Program-made: the position numbers and the translations under genes
Shown here: piece by piece, positions 21,790 to 32,595 of the stretch
Layout of the letters: every line of letters begins with the position of its first letter
Numbering within the stretch: the first letter of the stretch is position 1
Notes under the pieces: generated by a model
Database searches by the model: none
Told to the model about the DNA's origin: nothing
The model's input: the letters and a program-made list of their open reading frames with translations, nothing else
DNA from: Coriolopsis trogii
Taxonomy: Eukaryota > Basidiomycota > Agaricomycetes > Polyporales > Polyporaceae
Direction: 5' to 3'
Assembly: GCA_020543525.1 (NCBI GenBank)
Contig: JAHYIO010000035.1
Location: 1-47,164 of the forward strand
DNA: 47,164 nucleotides

Positions 21790-23704
21790 ATGGGCAAAGG
21801 CGTGCGTATTCCATCCTTCCTATCCATCTTCGCCCGCGTCTCACACCGTTCTCTCATCAGTACAGCGCTGCCATCGCGTCTAACCCGGTAAGTCTCCTCG
21901 ATGCCTCCTCCGGCCCGCGCGCTGTACTCACCTCGTCGCACCTCTGCAGTACATCGTCGGTTCCTTCGCATGTATCGGCGGTGGCCTCTTCGGTCTGGAC
22001 ATCTCGTCCATGTCCGGAGTCCTTGCCAACAATTCATACAAGAAACAGTTTGGCTTCCCCGACTCTAATGCCCAGGGTGCCATCGTCGCCTCCATGCCCG
22101 CCGGCTCCTTCGTCGGTGCCCTCCTCGTCTCCAAGCTTGCCGATCTCATCGGTCGCAAGCGGACCATCATCATCGCTGGCTGGATCTGGGTCATCGGCTC
22201 CATCCTCCAGTGTGCCTCCGTCGTGAGTGTCCCTCTCCGCATCCTTGCTATGCCCGCATTCCCGCCTCTTAGACGCCAACTTCGCGAATGTGCGCTTCCT
22301 CGAGCTCCATGCTAACCACCATATATTTGTATCCAGAACCGTGGCATGCTCGTCGCTGGCCGTGTCATCTCTGGTCTCTCCGTCGGCATCGCCTCTGCCA
22401 TCGTCCCCCTCTACCAGTCCGAGATCACCGAGCCCCGCATCCGTGGTCGTCTCGTCTCTCTCCAGCAATGGTCCATCACCTGGGGTATCCTCCTCCAATA
22501 CTTTGTCCAGTTCGGCTGCTCCTACATCGACGGTGTCGCCTCCTTCCGTATCCCCTGGGGTCTCCAGATGATTCCCGCCATCATCCTCTCTCTCGGCATG
22601 CTCTTCTTCCCCGAGTCTCCCCGTTGGCTCGTCGACCACGGCCGCGACGCCGAGGCCCTCGAGATCCTCGCCGATCTCCACGGTGGAGGTAACCCCAAGA
22701 ACGAGCTCGTCCAGCTCGAGATGACCGAGATCAAGGAGCAGGTCGCCTTCGAACAGTCCGAGGGCGCCAAGTCTTACCTCGACCTCTTCCGCCCTGGCAT
22801 CTTCCGCCGTGTCACGCTCGGTGCTTCCCTCCAGATGTGGTCTCAGCTCTCCGGCATGAACATCATGATGTCCGTCTCTTCCTTCGTCTATTTTGGTCTC
22901 TCATTCTGACCGTTTTTTCCGCTTGCAGGTACTACATCGTCTACGTCTTCGAGGGAGCCGGTCTCACCGGTACCCGCGGAAACCTCATCGCGTCCTCTGT
23001 CCAGTACGTCCTCAACGTGGCCATGACCATCCCGGCCATCATCTACATCGACAAATGGGGCCGTCGCCCGATGCTCCTCGCCGGTACCCTCCTCATGGGC
23101 TTCTGGCTCTTCCTCGTCGGCGGTCTCCAGGGCGGCTACGGTGGCTGGGGCGTCGTCGACGGCGACCGCGTCTGGGTGATCGACAACAACGACAGCGTGA
23201 CAAAGGCGGTGATCGTGTGCTCCTACCTCTTCGTCTGCTCCTTCGCCATCACCATGGGCCCCGTCTCGTGGACGTACCCGGCCGAGATCTTCCCCATGCG
23301 CGTGCGCGCCAAGGCCGTCTCGCTCTCGACCGCCGCGAACTGGATGTTCAACTTTGCGCTCGCGTGGGCGGTGCCGCCCGGGCTATCGAACATCGCGTGG
23401 AAGACGTACTTCATCTTCGGCACGTTCAACTTTGCCGCGTTCATCCACATCTTCTTCATGTTCCCCGAGACGGCCGGCCGGACGCTCGAGGAGATCGAGG
23501 AGGTCTTCGCCCAGGGCCACATGTTCTCCGCCTGGAAGATCAAGCGCGACGTCGGGAAGAAGACGCTCGAGGAGGTCAAGGCCGAGGCCAAGGTGCGTTC
23601 TCTCCTCTCATTCAGGATGCAAAAATATATGTACTGACTCGTTCCCTCGCCTGCAGCACGAAATCCACGAGATCGAGAGCCACGAGGAGAAGAGCGCCGC
23701 TTAA
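21790..23704 (+). CDS. MFS sugar transporter (hexose-type)
   Basis: Exons 21790-21801, 21861-21887, 21950-22222, 22337-22869, 22929-23592 and 23657-23704 total 1557 nt, 518 residues, fully in frame. The N-terminus (MGKGYSAAIASNPYIVGSFA) is built from two tiny exons. Sugar-porter signatures are present: GGGLFGLDISSMSGVL in the first helix, DLIGRK, GRVISGLSVG, the PESPRWL motif after helix 6, QQWSITWG, DKWGRR in the second half, GPVSWTYPAEIFPMRVR, and PETAGRTLEEIEEVF near the end. The protein should have twelve membrane helices in the plasma membrane and import hexose or a related sugar with protons; exact specificity cannot be read from the sequence. The C-terminal tail is charged and cytosolic. 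Confidence 0.95.
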
Positions 23705-24446
23705 AGCGGACCCGTCCCTCTCTGCGCCCGTGTCGTCTTCTCGTGCTAGCGTACCCCATCCATCGTCATGTCTTAGCCTCCCTGTCTTCTCACACCCCCA
23801 CTTTGGATCTCATCTGGATCTCCCTATGCCACGCTGCACCGCACGAGTCGAGTCCCTCGGAGTCGGAGTGTCTCCCGCCAGCTGCTCACGACTGTCCGCC
23901 GTCCGCCTATGGACGCGTACGATATAAACGCCCCTTTCGCCTTCAGGCCCCTGTATTAATAGTGTGTATCAATTTTCTGCCCCGCGACGAACGTGTGCCA
24001 GAGTTGGACCGTTCACCAAGAACAAGAGCTCCGCGCGCGTGCTCAGCGCTTGCAGCGCTTCAGCTCCCGGTCCCGAGATTGTCGGCGTCTACGATCCTTC
24101 TTCTGTGCGGCCGCAGCCTCCCCGGGCCATTGCATGACATTGAACAGGGCCCGGTCTCTCCCTCTCGACTACTTCGGCCGCAGCAGCAACGAAATTCCCG
24201 GGCTCACAATTCAACGAATATTTAACCTTCAGCTCGCGTTTTCCGGTCGGGTTTCGTACATGGACTGACCAAGCCGTGACGTCAACTTGCCCGGTATCGA
24301 GTCCTTTCGATCGTCGTCGAGAGGCCTCCTAAAGGCAGATCTATGCTGCTGTCCTCTCATCCATTCATTGGACCCACTGGTGGCTCCGACGCGTCGGCTT
24401 ACTACAACGAGAGAATAGTCCCGCGAGGAGTCACCCGCGCGAATTC
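23705..24446. other. intergenic between sugar transporter and SDR copy 2
   Basis: This holds the 3' flank of the transporter and the promoter of SDR copy 2. No gene or repeat was recognised. Confidence 0.5.
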
Positions 24447-24454
24447 TATATAAG
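24447..24454 (+). promoter_or_regulatory. TATA box of SDR copy 2
   Basis: TATATAAG is 80 bp upstream of the start codon at 24534, a good position for a core promoter. Confidence 0.65.
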
Positions 24455-24533
24455 CAGAGGGTCACGGCCCACATGTCGAGAGGTACACACAGGTATACTT
24501 ACAGACTAGCAGAGAATACCACACGAGAACAAC

Positions 24534-25515
24534 ATGGCCACGACCAACGAAACCGTATGGTTCATCACAGGGTGCGTCGTCCTTTGCTTCCACCCTGCAT
24601 AAGCAGCTAAACATCCGCATCACCAGGGCAAACCGAGGAATCGGCTTGGAGTTGACCAAGCAGCTGCTCCAGTCGCCCTCGAACACGGTGATCGCAGCGT
24701 GCCGGAGCCCATCGAAGGCGGATGCCTTACAAGCCCTCAGTGAGAAGGCGAACGGCAAGCTGCACATCGTCCCTCTCACCGTCACGGACAAGGCGTCGAT
24801 CGACGCGTGCGCGAAGGAGGTCGCATCCCTCGTCGGGGACAAGGGCGTCGACTATCTCGTCAACAACGCCGGCGTGGTACGCGCATCCCAACTCTCTCCT
24901 TGATCCGAGGAGTGACTGACGTCGACGCCGGTCGGACCCGCTGCAGAACCTGAACCATTCGGACACGGCGACCACCGTGGACACAGATGTGATGCAGCAG
25001 ACCTTCCTGACCAACGTCGTCGGCCCGGCGTACATCGCGCAAGCGTTCCTCCCGCTCGTGGAGAAGAGCACGAAGAAGACGATCGTGAACGTCTCGAGCA
25101 CCCTCGGGAGCATCGCGAGCGACTTTGGGGCCATCGCGACGTCGTACGCGATCTCGAAGGCGGCATTGAACATGCTGGTGCGTGCTCCGCTACGCTGTGC
25201 CCGCGCGGCTGGTCAAGCTGACCCGCACGTGCATACGCAGACGTACAAGCAAGCAAAGGCCAAGCCTGAGATCACCGTCGTCTCCATGTGCCCCGGATGG
25301 TTGCAGACTGGTCAGTGGCCCACGCGCGCTCCCGGTAGCACCGTATGATGACGACGACGCTGAACAATGTTGTGCCTCCGACAGACTTGGGTGGCCCGAA
25401 CGCCGATTATCCGGTCTCGGTGGGCGTCGAGGGCGTCCTGAAGGTCGTGACGGGCCTCAAACACGCCGACTCGGGCTCGTTCTTCAACTTCAAGGGAGAG
25501 CGCGTCCCGTGGTAA
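24534..25515 (+). CDS. short-chain dehydrogenase/reductase (SDR), copy 2
   Basis: Exons 24534-24571, 24627-24876, 24947-25177, 25241-25310 and 25385-25515 have the same lengths as in the inverted copy at 13532-14501, and the product is again 239 residues. Motifs are TGANRGIG at the cofactor site, NNAG, SSTLGSIASD and YAISK. The stretch MCPGWLQTDLGG and the end FFNFKGERVPW are shared almost word for word with copy 1. Identity over the whole protein is roughly 70-75 percent by eye. The most divergent part is the segment after NNAG (NLNHSDTATTVDTDV here, AIGGHATAFTMDMES in copy 1), which borders the substrate pocket in SDRs, so the two enzymes may differ in substrate. Sub-cellular site is probably cytosolic. 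Confidence 0.94.
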
Positions 25516-26601
25516 GGAAGAACAAATGTCATTTCCCTGTAGTCTAGTGGTTACGGCCGTCTTTCTCTTCCTCGTGCACAAGCAAGACCCACCAGGGACC
25601 TCTGCTAGCAACAATAGTTAGTGCGTCGCGTTGATCAGCCGGAATTCCATGCTGTATGTAATGGCTCATGAACGTCGAACATCCGTACTGCTCAAAACAC
25701 ATCGCCATGCCCTGTTCTGTGCGTATCTGGCACCCTGGCGGGCACATGCCAGGCCTCCAAGTAGTACCCGCCGCTCCGAGGTCCAAGTTTTCCGTCCAGA
25801 CTCCAGTGGACTCCCAAGTGTCAAACTCCCGCCTCACGATAAACTTTGCAAAAGCCAAATTAATCCCCTACAGGTCGCGGCTCATGGCATCCACGAGAAC
25901 GCGCGCTCGCAACCCACCAGGCTCCCAGTGGGACGCATATATAGAGAAGCGGCACTGAGCTCACGCGAGCCTGGAAAGAGCTATGCAGTACGTGGAGCGC
26001 ATTGAGAGACCTACTGGGTATAGTGCAGGCAGCGTACAAGCCGTCACACGGCTCGGGTGAACACATGCTTCTCGAGCTTGCACACAGAGAGGACGATCGA
26101 GGTCAAGCAGATCGTCGTCGAGGAAGCAGAGCAGGCGTCGGCATGGTGGTGTGCCGCATCGAGGATGGTGGACCATAGGAAGGTCTCGTAGAGGATGGCC
26201 TGCCAGCCTGTGATGTAGACGTCACACCATATCAGTCAGTAGTGCTCGGAGCCTGCGTGTACGACCGTCGACGCGGACGTGCGGACAAGGGACAACGACT
26301 ATGATTCTAACAATGGACGGTGGAACTTTTTTGGTACACAGCAGAGGGCAAAAGAATGTACATGGAAGCCATGGGACAGCAGGAGCACACAGCATATAAC
26401 ATGATGAAACACGATCAGCGAGATGGGATATGAGCGGAGAGGAAGCAACGAGTGTGGGGAACGTGCAGCAGCGCAAGGCCGTCGCGCAGACGAGTGAGCA
26501 ACAAGAGGATACATCGATCAACGAGGCGGAGAAGTGAATGGGAAAAGAGGGACACGCGGATGCTCGTGATGGACGGGCATTTGTTCAAACCGGGGTCAAA
26601 C
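25516..26601. other. intergenic, no gene supported
   Basis: Short overlapping frames occur on both strands with no recognisable motif. A D-arm-like string (TAGTCTAGTGGTTA, near 25539-25552) resembles the 5' half of a tRNA but has no matching T-arm. Confidence 0.45.
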
Positions 26602-28061
26602 TCACTCAGTCGCTTCACGCTTGCGCGACTTTAGAGAGGAGAGATCAGAGAAACTCCGCCTGAGCTTCACGCCGGTCCTCTTGAGGAAATTCGGTCTCCG
26701 GTCGGTGTTTTCTCGGCTCTGCTCAGCCGCACCCGGAACGGCCAAGTATGTTGGGGAAGAGACCGTGGGAGAAGGGTCGTTACTGCGGCCCCGGACAGGA
26801 GACCCTATCGCGCTGGGGAGCGGACGTGCCTCAGGGAGGCCGAGGATCGACTCGGTCGGTGAGGCCTGTGCGGCGCGAGGGGCAGAGCCAGGGAAGCCCG
26901 GCACCTGCAAGTGCAAGACAGGGATAGTGGCGGGAGGAGAGGGGTCGTTGAGACGGCCTCGGGTGAGAGAGCGGGGTGGGAAAGGAAGACTTGTCTGCGT
27001 TACAGGACTCGGGGCTCGTTCGACTCGAGGGACAGGGCCGGGATCAGCATCGAGGTTGACGTTCTCCGTGATGCGGGCACCAAGGAGACCCGCAGCGCCG
27101 CTAGGACGCTCGACAGAACGCATGATTGGTGAGCCTGCCGTCACAGCGGGGCCTGCAGCAGGATGCACACCGGCGGGGCGCCTGTCATCGGCGAGGGGCG
27201 CGGGTCCATGGGGAGTAGCGGAGGAGGAAGGGTCGGAGGGAGGGGCGGTTGGGTTGGCGATCACGTTGGCAGGTGTTGGCGTGGCCTTCCCTCCCAAGAG
27301 GTTTTCGATCAATGAGCGAAGTACAAGAAACTGAACGTTGAACTCGTCCTTCATGCCCTGGATGTCGGCCTTGAGTTCGGTCTTCACACTGTCGATCTTC
27401 TGGTCGAGTGCGATAACCTTGTCGTCGAGTGCGGTAACCTTGTTGTCGAGTGCGGCAACCTTGTTATCGAGTGCAGCAACCTTGTTGTCGAGTGCGGCCA
27501 CCTTGTTGTCGAGTGCGGCCACCTTGTCATCAAGCACCGAGACCTTGTTGTCGAGGGCCTTCATCTGATGATCGAGCGCACCAACCCTGACATCGAGATC
27601 CACTATCTTCTCATCGACAACCTTAAACTTGGCGTGATTGTACTCCCAACCGTCCCGCATCTTAGGGGTGACCTTAGCACCCAAGGTCGGACTGCGACCG
27701 CCGTATGGGGCCATCTCTAGAGGTCGTGTGTCCAAAGAACGACTGCGAGGCGGGTCATAGCTTTGTTCAGAGGGGGGGGGGAGGAACGCCGGAGAGACGA
27801 GTCGAAGCTCGCTTTGCTGAGTGAGTCTATGATGAGACGAAGAGAGTGTGGGTATGCGCGCGAGAGGGCGGAGGTAACAGCGCGGGACGTACCAAAGGAG
27901 CGCCTGCTCGGCTGGGCAACGGACATCCTGAAGTTGACGGTGAGGAACTGGTTGGGACCGGGGGTGAAAGTGCGAGTGGGGGTCGCCCTGAGCGTGCAGA
28001 GGATTATTTGAGGCGTCTGCTTATCGTCGTCCTCATCTGTGATCTCGATGCGAGGCAGCAT
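26602..28061 (-). CDS. coiled-coil protein of unknown function with heptad tandem repeats
   Basis: Exon 1 is 28061-27893 (MLPRIEITDEDDDKQTPQII... to SRRSF). Exon 2 runs from 27816 to a stop at 26602-26604. In exon 2 the frame breaks at a run of ten C on the coding strand (27770-27780). Two more C would join GVPPPP to SEQSYDPPRSRSLDTRPLEM and give about 461 residues. After that come a short domain (MRDGWEYNHAKFKVVDEKI), then eight or so repeats of the heptad ALDNKVA forming a long parallel coiled coil, QFLVLRSLIENLLGG, a Pro/Ser/Ala-rich disordered region, and a basic end (LRRSFSDLSSLKSRKREATE). No catalytic motif is visible. A scaffold or oligomerising protein is a guess from architecture only. 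Confidence 0.72.
27412..27562 (-). repeat. 21 bp coding tandem repeat (heptad units)
   Basis: About seven 21 bp units, core CTTGTTGTCGAGTGCGGC on the plus strand, encode ALDNKVA-type heptads on the minus strand. The central units are nearly identical, which indicates recent expansion by slippage or unequal exchange; the outer units have drifted. Confidence 0.88.
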
Positions 28062-29295
28062 GCTGAGCAGACGGAATGGGGACGAGTGGGAGAAGGCTGG
28101 TGACTCGACCAGGATCGTCGACGGACGAGAAGGAGAAGGAGGAGGAGGAGGAGGACGAACGAGGTGCCACACCCCAAATGCGTGTTGCCTGGCACTGCCA
28201 CCGCATCCCCGGCACTTGCCGCGCCCTACCAAACAGCCTCTCGACTCTCACACTCCATCTCCGTCACACACGCGTGTTCACCCAGACGCTCTCCCCAATG
28301 TTCTGAGCCAGAAGCCCGATATCATTTCCCTGCACGCGCACCACACGAGGGGGTGGACCAGGCTCTCATGCTCATGCTCACGGCCTCTCTCTAACCTGCT
28401 GCTCATCGACGGCATCAATTCCAAATCTCCAATGCTTCCAAGGGTTGGAATGCCGCGTGCATAGTGTATCTGCTCTGCGTTGTGACATTCTCTCCTGATG
28501 TGTGCGTCAGCCATGCGGCCAACACAGCTGTGCCTTCTCAGGTGCATGTGTATACGCCCCCCACTCCTCACACCGACGGGCGGGTGTTACATACTGCGAT
28601 ACACAGGACTTCTGAATGGAGCACAACTCCGAGGTTTGACTCTCCCTCTTCACTGCATCTGAGACAACAAATGTACACAGTATATCCAGTCAGCAACGTC
28701 ACCGCGTCCGGCTCTCGCGCCGTCCAGCAGGATATTGAGTGGGCTATCGTACCCTGATGGCCACTTCCGCCCATCGCTAGAGTTTCTGTGGAGGCAGTGT
28801 CATGTGGCGTGTAGATTAGGATTTTACCGTCTCACGAAGTCGTGCGCGGCGTAACCCATAGTGATACTATACTCTCTGGGTGGTGTGCTGTTCATCGCCC
28901 ATGGTCACTCGTACGACGGGGCACTTGTGGCACAGTATGGCAGAATACGTAGAAGTTGGGTCATTGGTCGTCAGAGTACATTACTTAGCTGCATGAAGGT
29001 AACATGACTGGGTCGTATGTTCATGAGCAAAGTATGTTGACAAATGAAATTGTAGCTTGGCTTATCGAAGAACCCGACCAGAGACTCTCGAGCATGCTGC
29101 TTAACCACTGGGAAGCAGAATGCAGTCAGAGAGCGGGCGTGATCGGCTGCACGGAGAATAGGTTGTACGTTGATAGTACTGGATCCATGTGGCTTGCCGT
29201 GGTGAAATGGTCGGGCCTTGGAGAGCCGTTGTGGTGGTTGAATGAGTGAAACAGGATGAATTGGTCGATGCAGTGTCAGGTGCACAACCATGAAT
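28062..29295. other. intergenic with a 17 bp match to the foldback element
   Basis: CACAGTATGGCAGAATA at 28931-28947 is identical to 17 bp inside the palindrome arm at 6231-6300. No inverted partner lies nearby. Otherwise only short, overlapping open frames without motifs are present. Confidence 0.5.
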
Positions 29296-29366
29296 TCCGA
29301 TATGGTGTAGTGGCTAACATTATCGCCTCTCACGCGATAGCCCGGGTTCGATTCCCCGTGTCGGAA
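29296..29366 (+). tRNA. tRNA-Glu (anticodon CTC)
   Basis: The cloverleaf folds with acceptor TCCGATA/TGTCGGA and discriminator A, D-arm TGGTGTAGTGGCTA, anticodon stem ATCGC/GCGAT with loop CTCTCAC (anticodon CTC), and T-loop TTCGATT. It is 71 nt long, one base shorter than the otherwise identical copy at 35489-35560. The missing G turns the T-stem from a perfect five pairs into one with a C-C mismatch. A run of five T lies about 30 bp downstream. No intron is present. The gene may be functional if the missing base is an assembly error. Confidence 0.92.
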
Positions 29367-29660
29367 TCAGCAGAGGTAAGACCTGGCTAAACTTGCTTTT
29401 TGTGGCTGCTGGAAGTTCATCTTGTCACTTGCATCGGATGTGCCCCGAGTCATACGCTGCATAACAGTCCTTGCACGTTCTCTCAACCTGGGACATCTGC
29501 TCGCACGTGCGGGGAAGTCCGGATGAGAGAGGTGTCCCACACAGAATCCGAGGACCGAAGGGCGGATGGCGTCAGGCGGATGAGTCTGGCCAAACTCTTT
29601 TACTAAACTGCTCGCTCTGTCTCTCGTCCTCCCGCCTGGTCATGAGCGTGCTGAGCGTGA

Positions 29661-29666
29661 TATAAA
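29661..29666 (+). promoter_or_regulatory. TATA box of the DHA2 transporter
   Basis: TATAAA is only 21 bp upstream of the first ATG (29687). If used, transcription would begin near or after that ATG, which favours the second in-frame ATG at 29750 as the true start. Confidence 0.4.
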
Positions 29667-29686
29667 CCTCTGCTTGCCTGGCCATC

Positions 29687-31878
29687 ATGTCTCGATCCCC
29701 ATCTCCCAGCGCGGCTCGGGTCCAGCGACCGACAGAGGCTGAAGACAACATGTCGACCACGTCGGAGAAGAATGTGGAGGGAGTGCGGAAACGGTCGCTG
29801 GTGAAGGACGTTGTGCTCATCGTCACCGTCACTCTGGCTATGATACTGAACGTGAGTGTTGTTGTTGCTGTTCACACGCAAGATTCCCTGAGCGTGTACG
29901 CGACAGACTGCGAACACTACGGCGGTGTCTATTGCGCTTCCCACCATCGGGGCGGACCTGCATATCACGGAGTCGAAGCTGCAGTGGATCATCTCCGCGT
30001 TCTCCCTGAGCTCTGTACGTCTGTTTCTGTGCGCGTGACGGTCGAGGGAACTGAGGGGCGGCGACGTCGTGTGCCAGGGGTGTCTGTTGCTTTTCCTCGG
30101 CCGACTGGCGGACCTGTACGGACGGAAGATGACGTTCATTGCAGGATGCGCGTTCATGGGCGTCATTGGACTGGGCGCGGGCTTTGCACAAGGTGAGAAG
30201 AATCGCCGAGGGGCGCACGCAGTCGCTCACAGGGCGTGTCAGACGAAATCACGGTGGACGTGCTGCGGGGGCTGCAAGGCGTGGGGTCGGCGGCGTCTAT
30301 TCCAGCAGCGGTGAGTGGGCGGAGTGGGTGTGGTCGGTGTGTGGGATGCTGAGTGCGCGGCAGCTGGGCATCCTGGCGCACACGTTCCCGCCGTCGCCGA
30401 TTCGGTCGATAGCGTTCGCGACGTTCGCGGCTGGGGCGCCGGTGGGGGCCGCGATTGGGAGCGCGATCGGAGGGGTCCTGACGCAGCTGACGGCGTACGT
30501 CCACCTGTGCCGCGCTTCGCTGTCTGGAGACTGACAGGACGTCAGCCAGAGCTGGCGTTCGACGTTCTGGTTCATGACAGGCCTCAGCGCCCTCTGCTGT
30601 CTCGGCGCTGTGGTTTCCATAGACGGCGACGTGCCCTACGCGCTCGCTGACAGGTGCGCATCTTCCTGCCACACGCACCGACGTCCCTCTCACTCGGCGC
30701 ACAGACGCGTCGACTGGCTCGGCGCGCTCCTCGTCACCGCCGGGCTCGTCTTCATCATCTTCGCCCTCAGCGACGGCCCCCTCGCCCCCGACGGCTGGAA
30801 GACCGCCTGTGAGTTCCCTCCGCCCACGTCCCCCGCCCGCCCCTGACCGAATCGCAGACATCATCGCGCTCCTGGTCGTCGGCGTCGTCCTCCTCGTCCT
30901 CTTCGTCCTCTGGGAACGCTACTTGGAGGACGCGCACGTCAGCGCCGACCCCTCCCTCCGCTCTCGATGGTGGACCCCGCCCCCGCTCATGCCCGTCTCC
31001 ATCTGGGCACGCGCGAACGGCAAGCTCGCGGTCATGTTCATCGTCGCCTTTGTCGAGTGGTGCAGCTTCAGCACCTTCACCTTCTGGGTCCAGGTCCGTC
31101 CCGCTCTCCACGATCGCCGTCCTCTCTCTCATCCCCTGCAGCTGTACTATCAAGACTACCTCGCCCTCACCCCGATCCTGACCATGGTCCGCCTCCTGCC
31201 CATGTTCGTCAGCGGCGTCATCTGCAACGTCATCGTCGCCCTCGTCGTCGGCCATCTCGACCTCCTCCCCCTCGTCCGTACGTAGCCTCTTCCATCCCCT
31301 TAAAGCCCACTCATGGACTTCACTCCACAGTCCTCGGCACCCTCGCCACCGGAGTTGCCAACCTCCTCTTTGCCCTCATCGTGCCCTCGTCCCCGTACTG
31401 GGCCTTTGGCTTCCCCGCCGCCATCGTCTCCGTCTTCGGCGCCGACTTTGTCTTCGCCACCGGCACCCTCTTCGTCGCCAAGGTCTGCCTCCCCCACGAG
31501 CAGTCCGTCGGCGGCGCCCTCTTCCAGACCCTCACCCAGCTCGGCACCGCCTTCGGCCTCGCCATCTCCACCGTCGTGTTCAACGCGACGCTCAAGAAGC
31601 GGTCCGAGGAGCTCGGCGTCACGCTCAACGACGAGGCCACGAACGCCCCCCCGCCCGCCCAGCTGACGGCGTACAAGGACGCGATGTGGACCGGGTTTGC
31701 CTTTGGCGTTTTCGGTCAGTTTATCGGTGCGCTTGTGGGGTGATGTCTGACTCTATTGTCGGTGTAGGTGCGCTCCTCGCGCTCGTCTTTCTACTGTGGC
31801 GTTGGCGTCGTCGGACACCGCAAGGGAGACGAGGACACCGAGAGCGAAAAGACGGTCGCGAACGAGCCCGAGTCGTAG
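29687..31878 (+). CDS. MFS drug/solute:H+ antiporter, DHA2 (14-helix) type
   Basis: Eleven exons: 29687-29851, 29907-30014, 30078-30192, 30243-30310, 30364-30494, 30546-30653, 30705-30808, 30858-31093, 31142-31277, 31331-31714 and 31768-31878. The product is about 555 residues. Helix 1 reads TLAMILNTANTTAVSIALP; motif A is LGRLADLYGRKMTF; motif C-like GLQGVGSAASIPAAL and GAPVGAAIGSAIGG follow; 14 helices are expected. It resembles the ATR1/AMF1-like branch of fungal DHA2 carriers; substrate (drug, borate, ammonium or other) cannot be told. Near 31785 the frame shifts: two more T would give the acidic tail GHRKGDEDTESEKTVANEPE ending at 31878, whereas the unshifted frame runs on to 31952 as a basic, unlikely tail. 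The start may be the second Met at 29750. Confidence 0.88.
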
Positions 31879-32588
31879 GGCGCGCGCGTCATTGGACCGG
31901 TACGTCGCCCGCGTATGCCTCTCTCTGTAGAACGATTAGACACGTCTGCTGACCGGTGGTTCGCCACACAGTTGAGATGCCTGACTCAAGGTCAGGACCT
32001 ACTTACCCAGCGAGATATACCAACCGGATGAACCTTTTTACGCTAGAGTTTTTTGACACGTTACGGTAATGTTTCGCAATGCTCATCTCATGCGACTCTT
32101 TCATGTCTCGTGCCTCGTTCTCACCACGCAATACGTATGATGTACCCTGCACATTTTTTGGCTTCACTCGCAATATCCTCTAGATCTGCATGCATACATA
32201 GAATCTCCTCGTCCCTAACATCGTTTGGTTTGACTCGTAATCTCTTGGGTGACTCGTACACGGGCATAAGACCCTGCGCACGCATGTACCGGTCTGTCAG
32301 CATAAAAGACGCGAATCAATGTCACGACTTGCTCCCTGCAAGTCATGCGGACGGCGTCAGGAGAGTGTGACTCGGACGTCGTTCACGATGGGTCTCTGGG
32401 TGCGCTCATTGCTGTACTCGCGGGCGAGGACATGGCATGGCTGACCGAGCTCATTGTCAGAACAGACAGGTCACATGTACGTGTGTCCAACGGCGCCCCA
32501 CCGACTCGTCGACCCGCCGTCGGTTAGCATGCTGCACTGGAGGCCTGCCGCCTGAGGTGAACCGGTGAGCGCTGAGCGATGGTTGATG
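31879..32588. other. intergenic, no gene seen
   Basis: This is the 3' flank of the DHA2 gene plus sequence with no recognisable gene. It ends at the target-site copy of the transposon. Confidence 0.5.
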
Positions 32589-32595
32589 AGTGACC

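Noticed and set aside
22893..23927. 344-codon plus-strand frame overlapping the sugar transporter
   Set aside because: Arg/His-rich shadow of the transporter exon in another frame.
25532..25600. tRNA-like 5' half (TAGTCTAGTGGTTA)
   Set aside because: No T-arm or 3' acceptor partner follows, so no cloverleaf can be folded.
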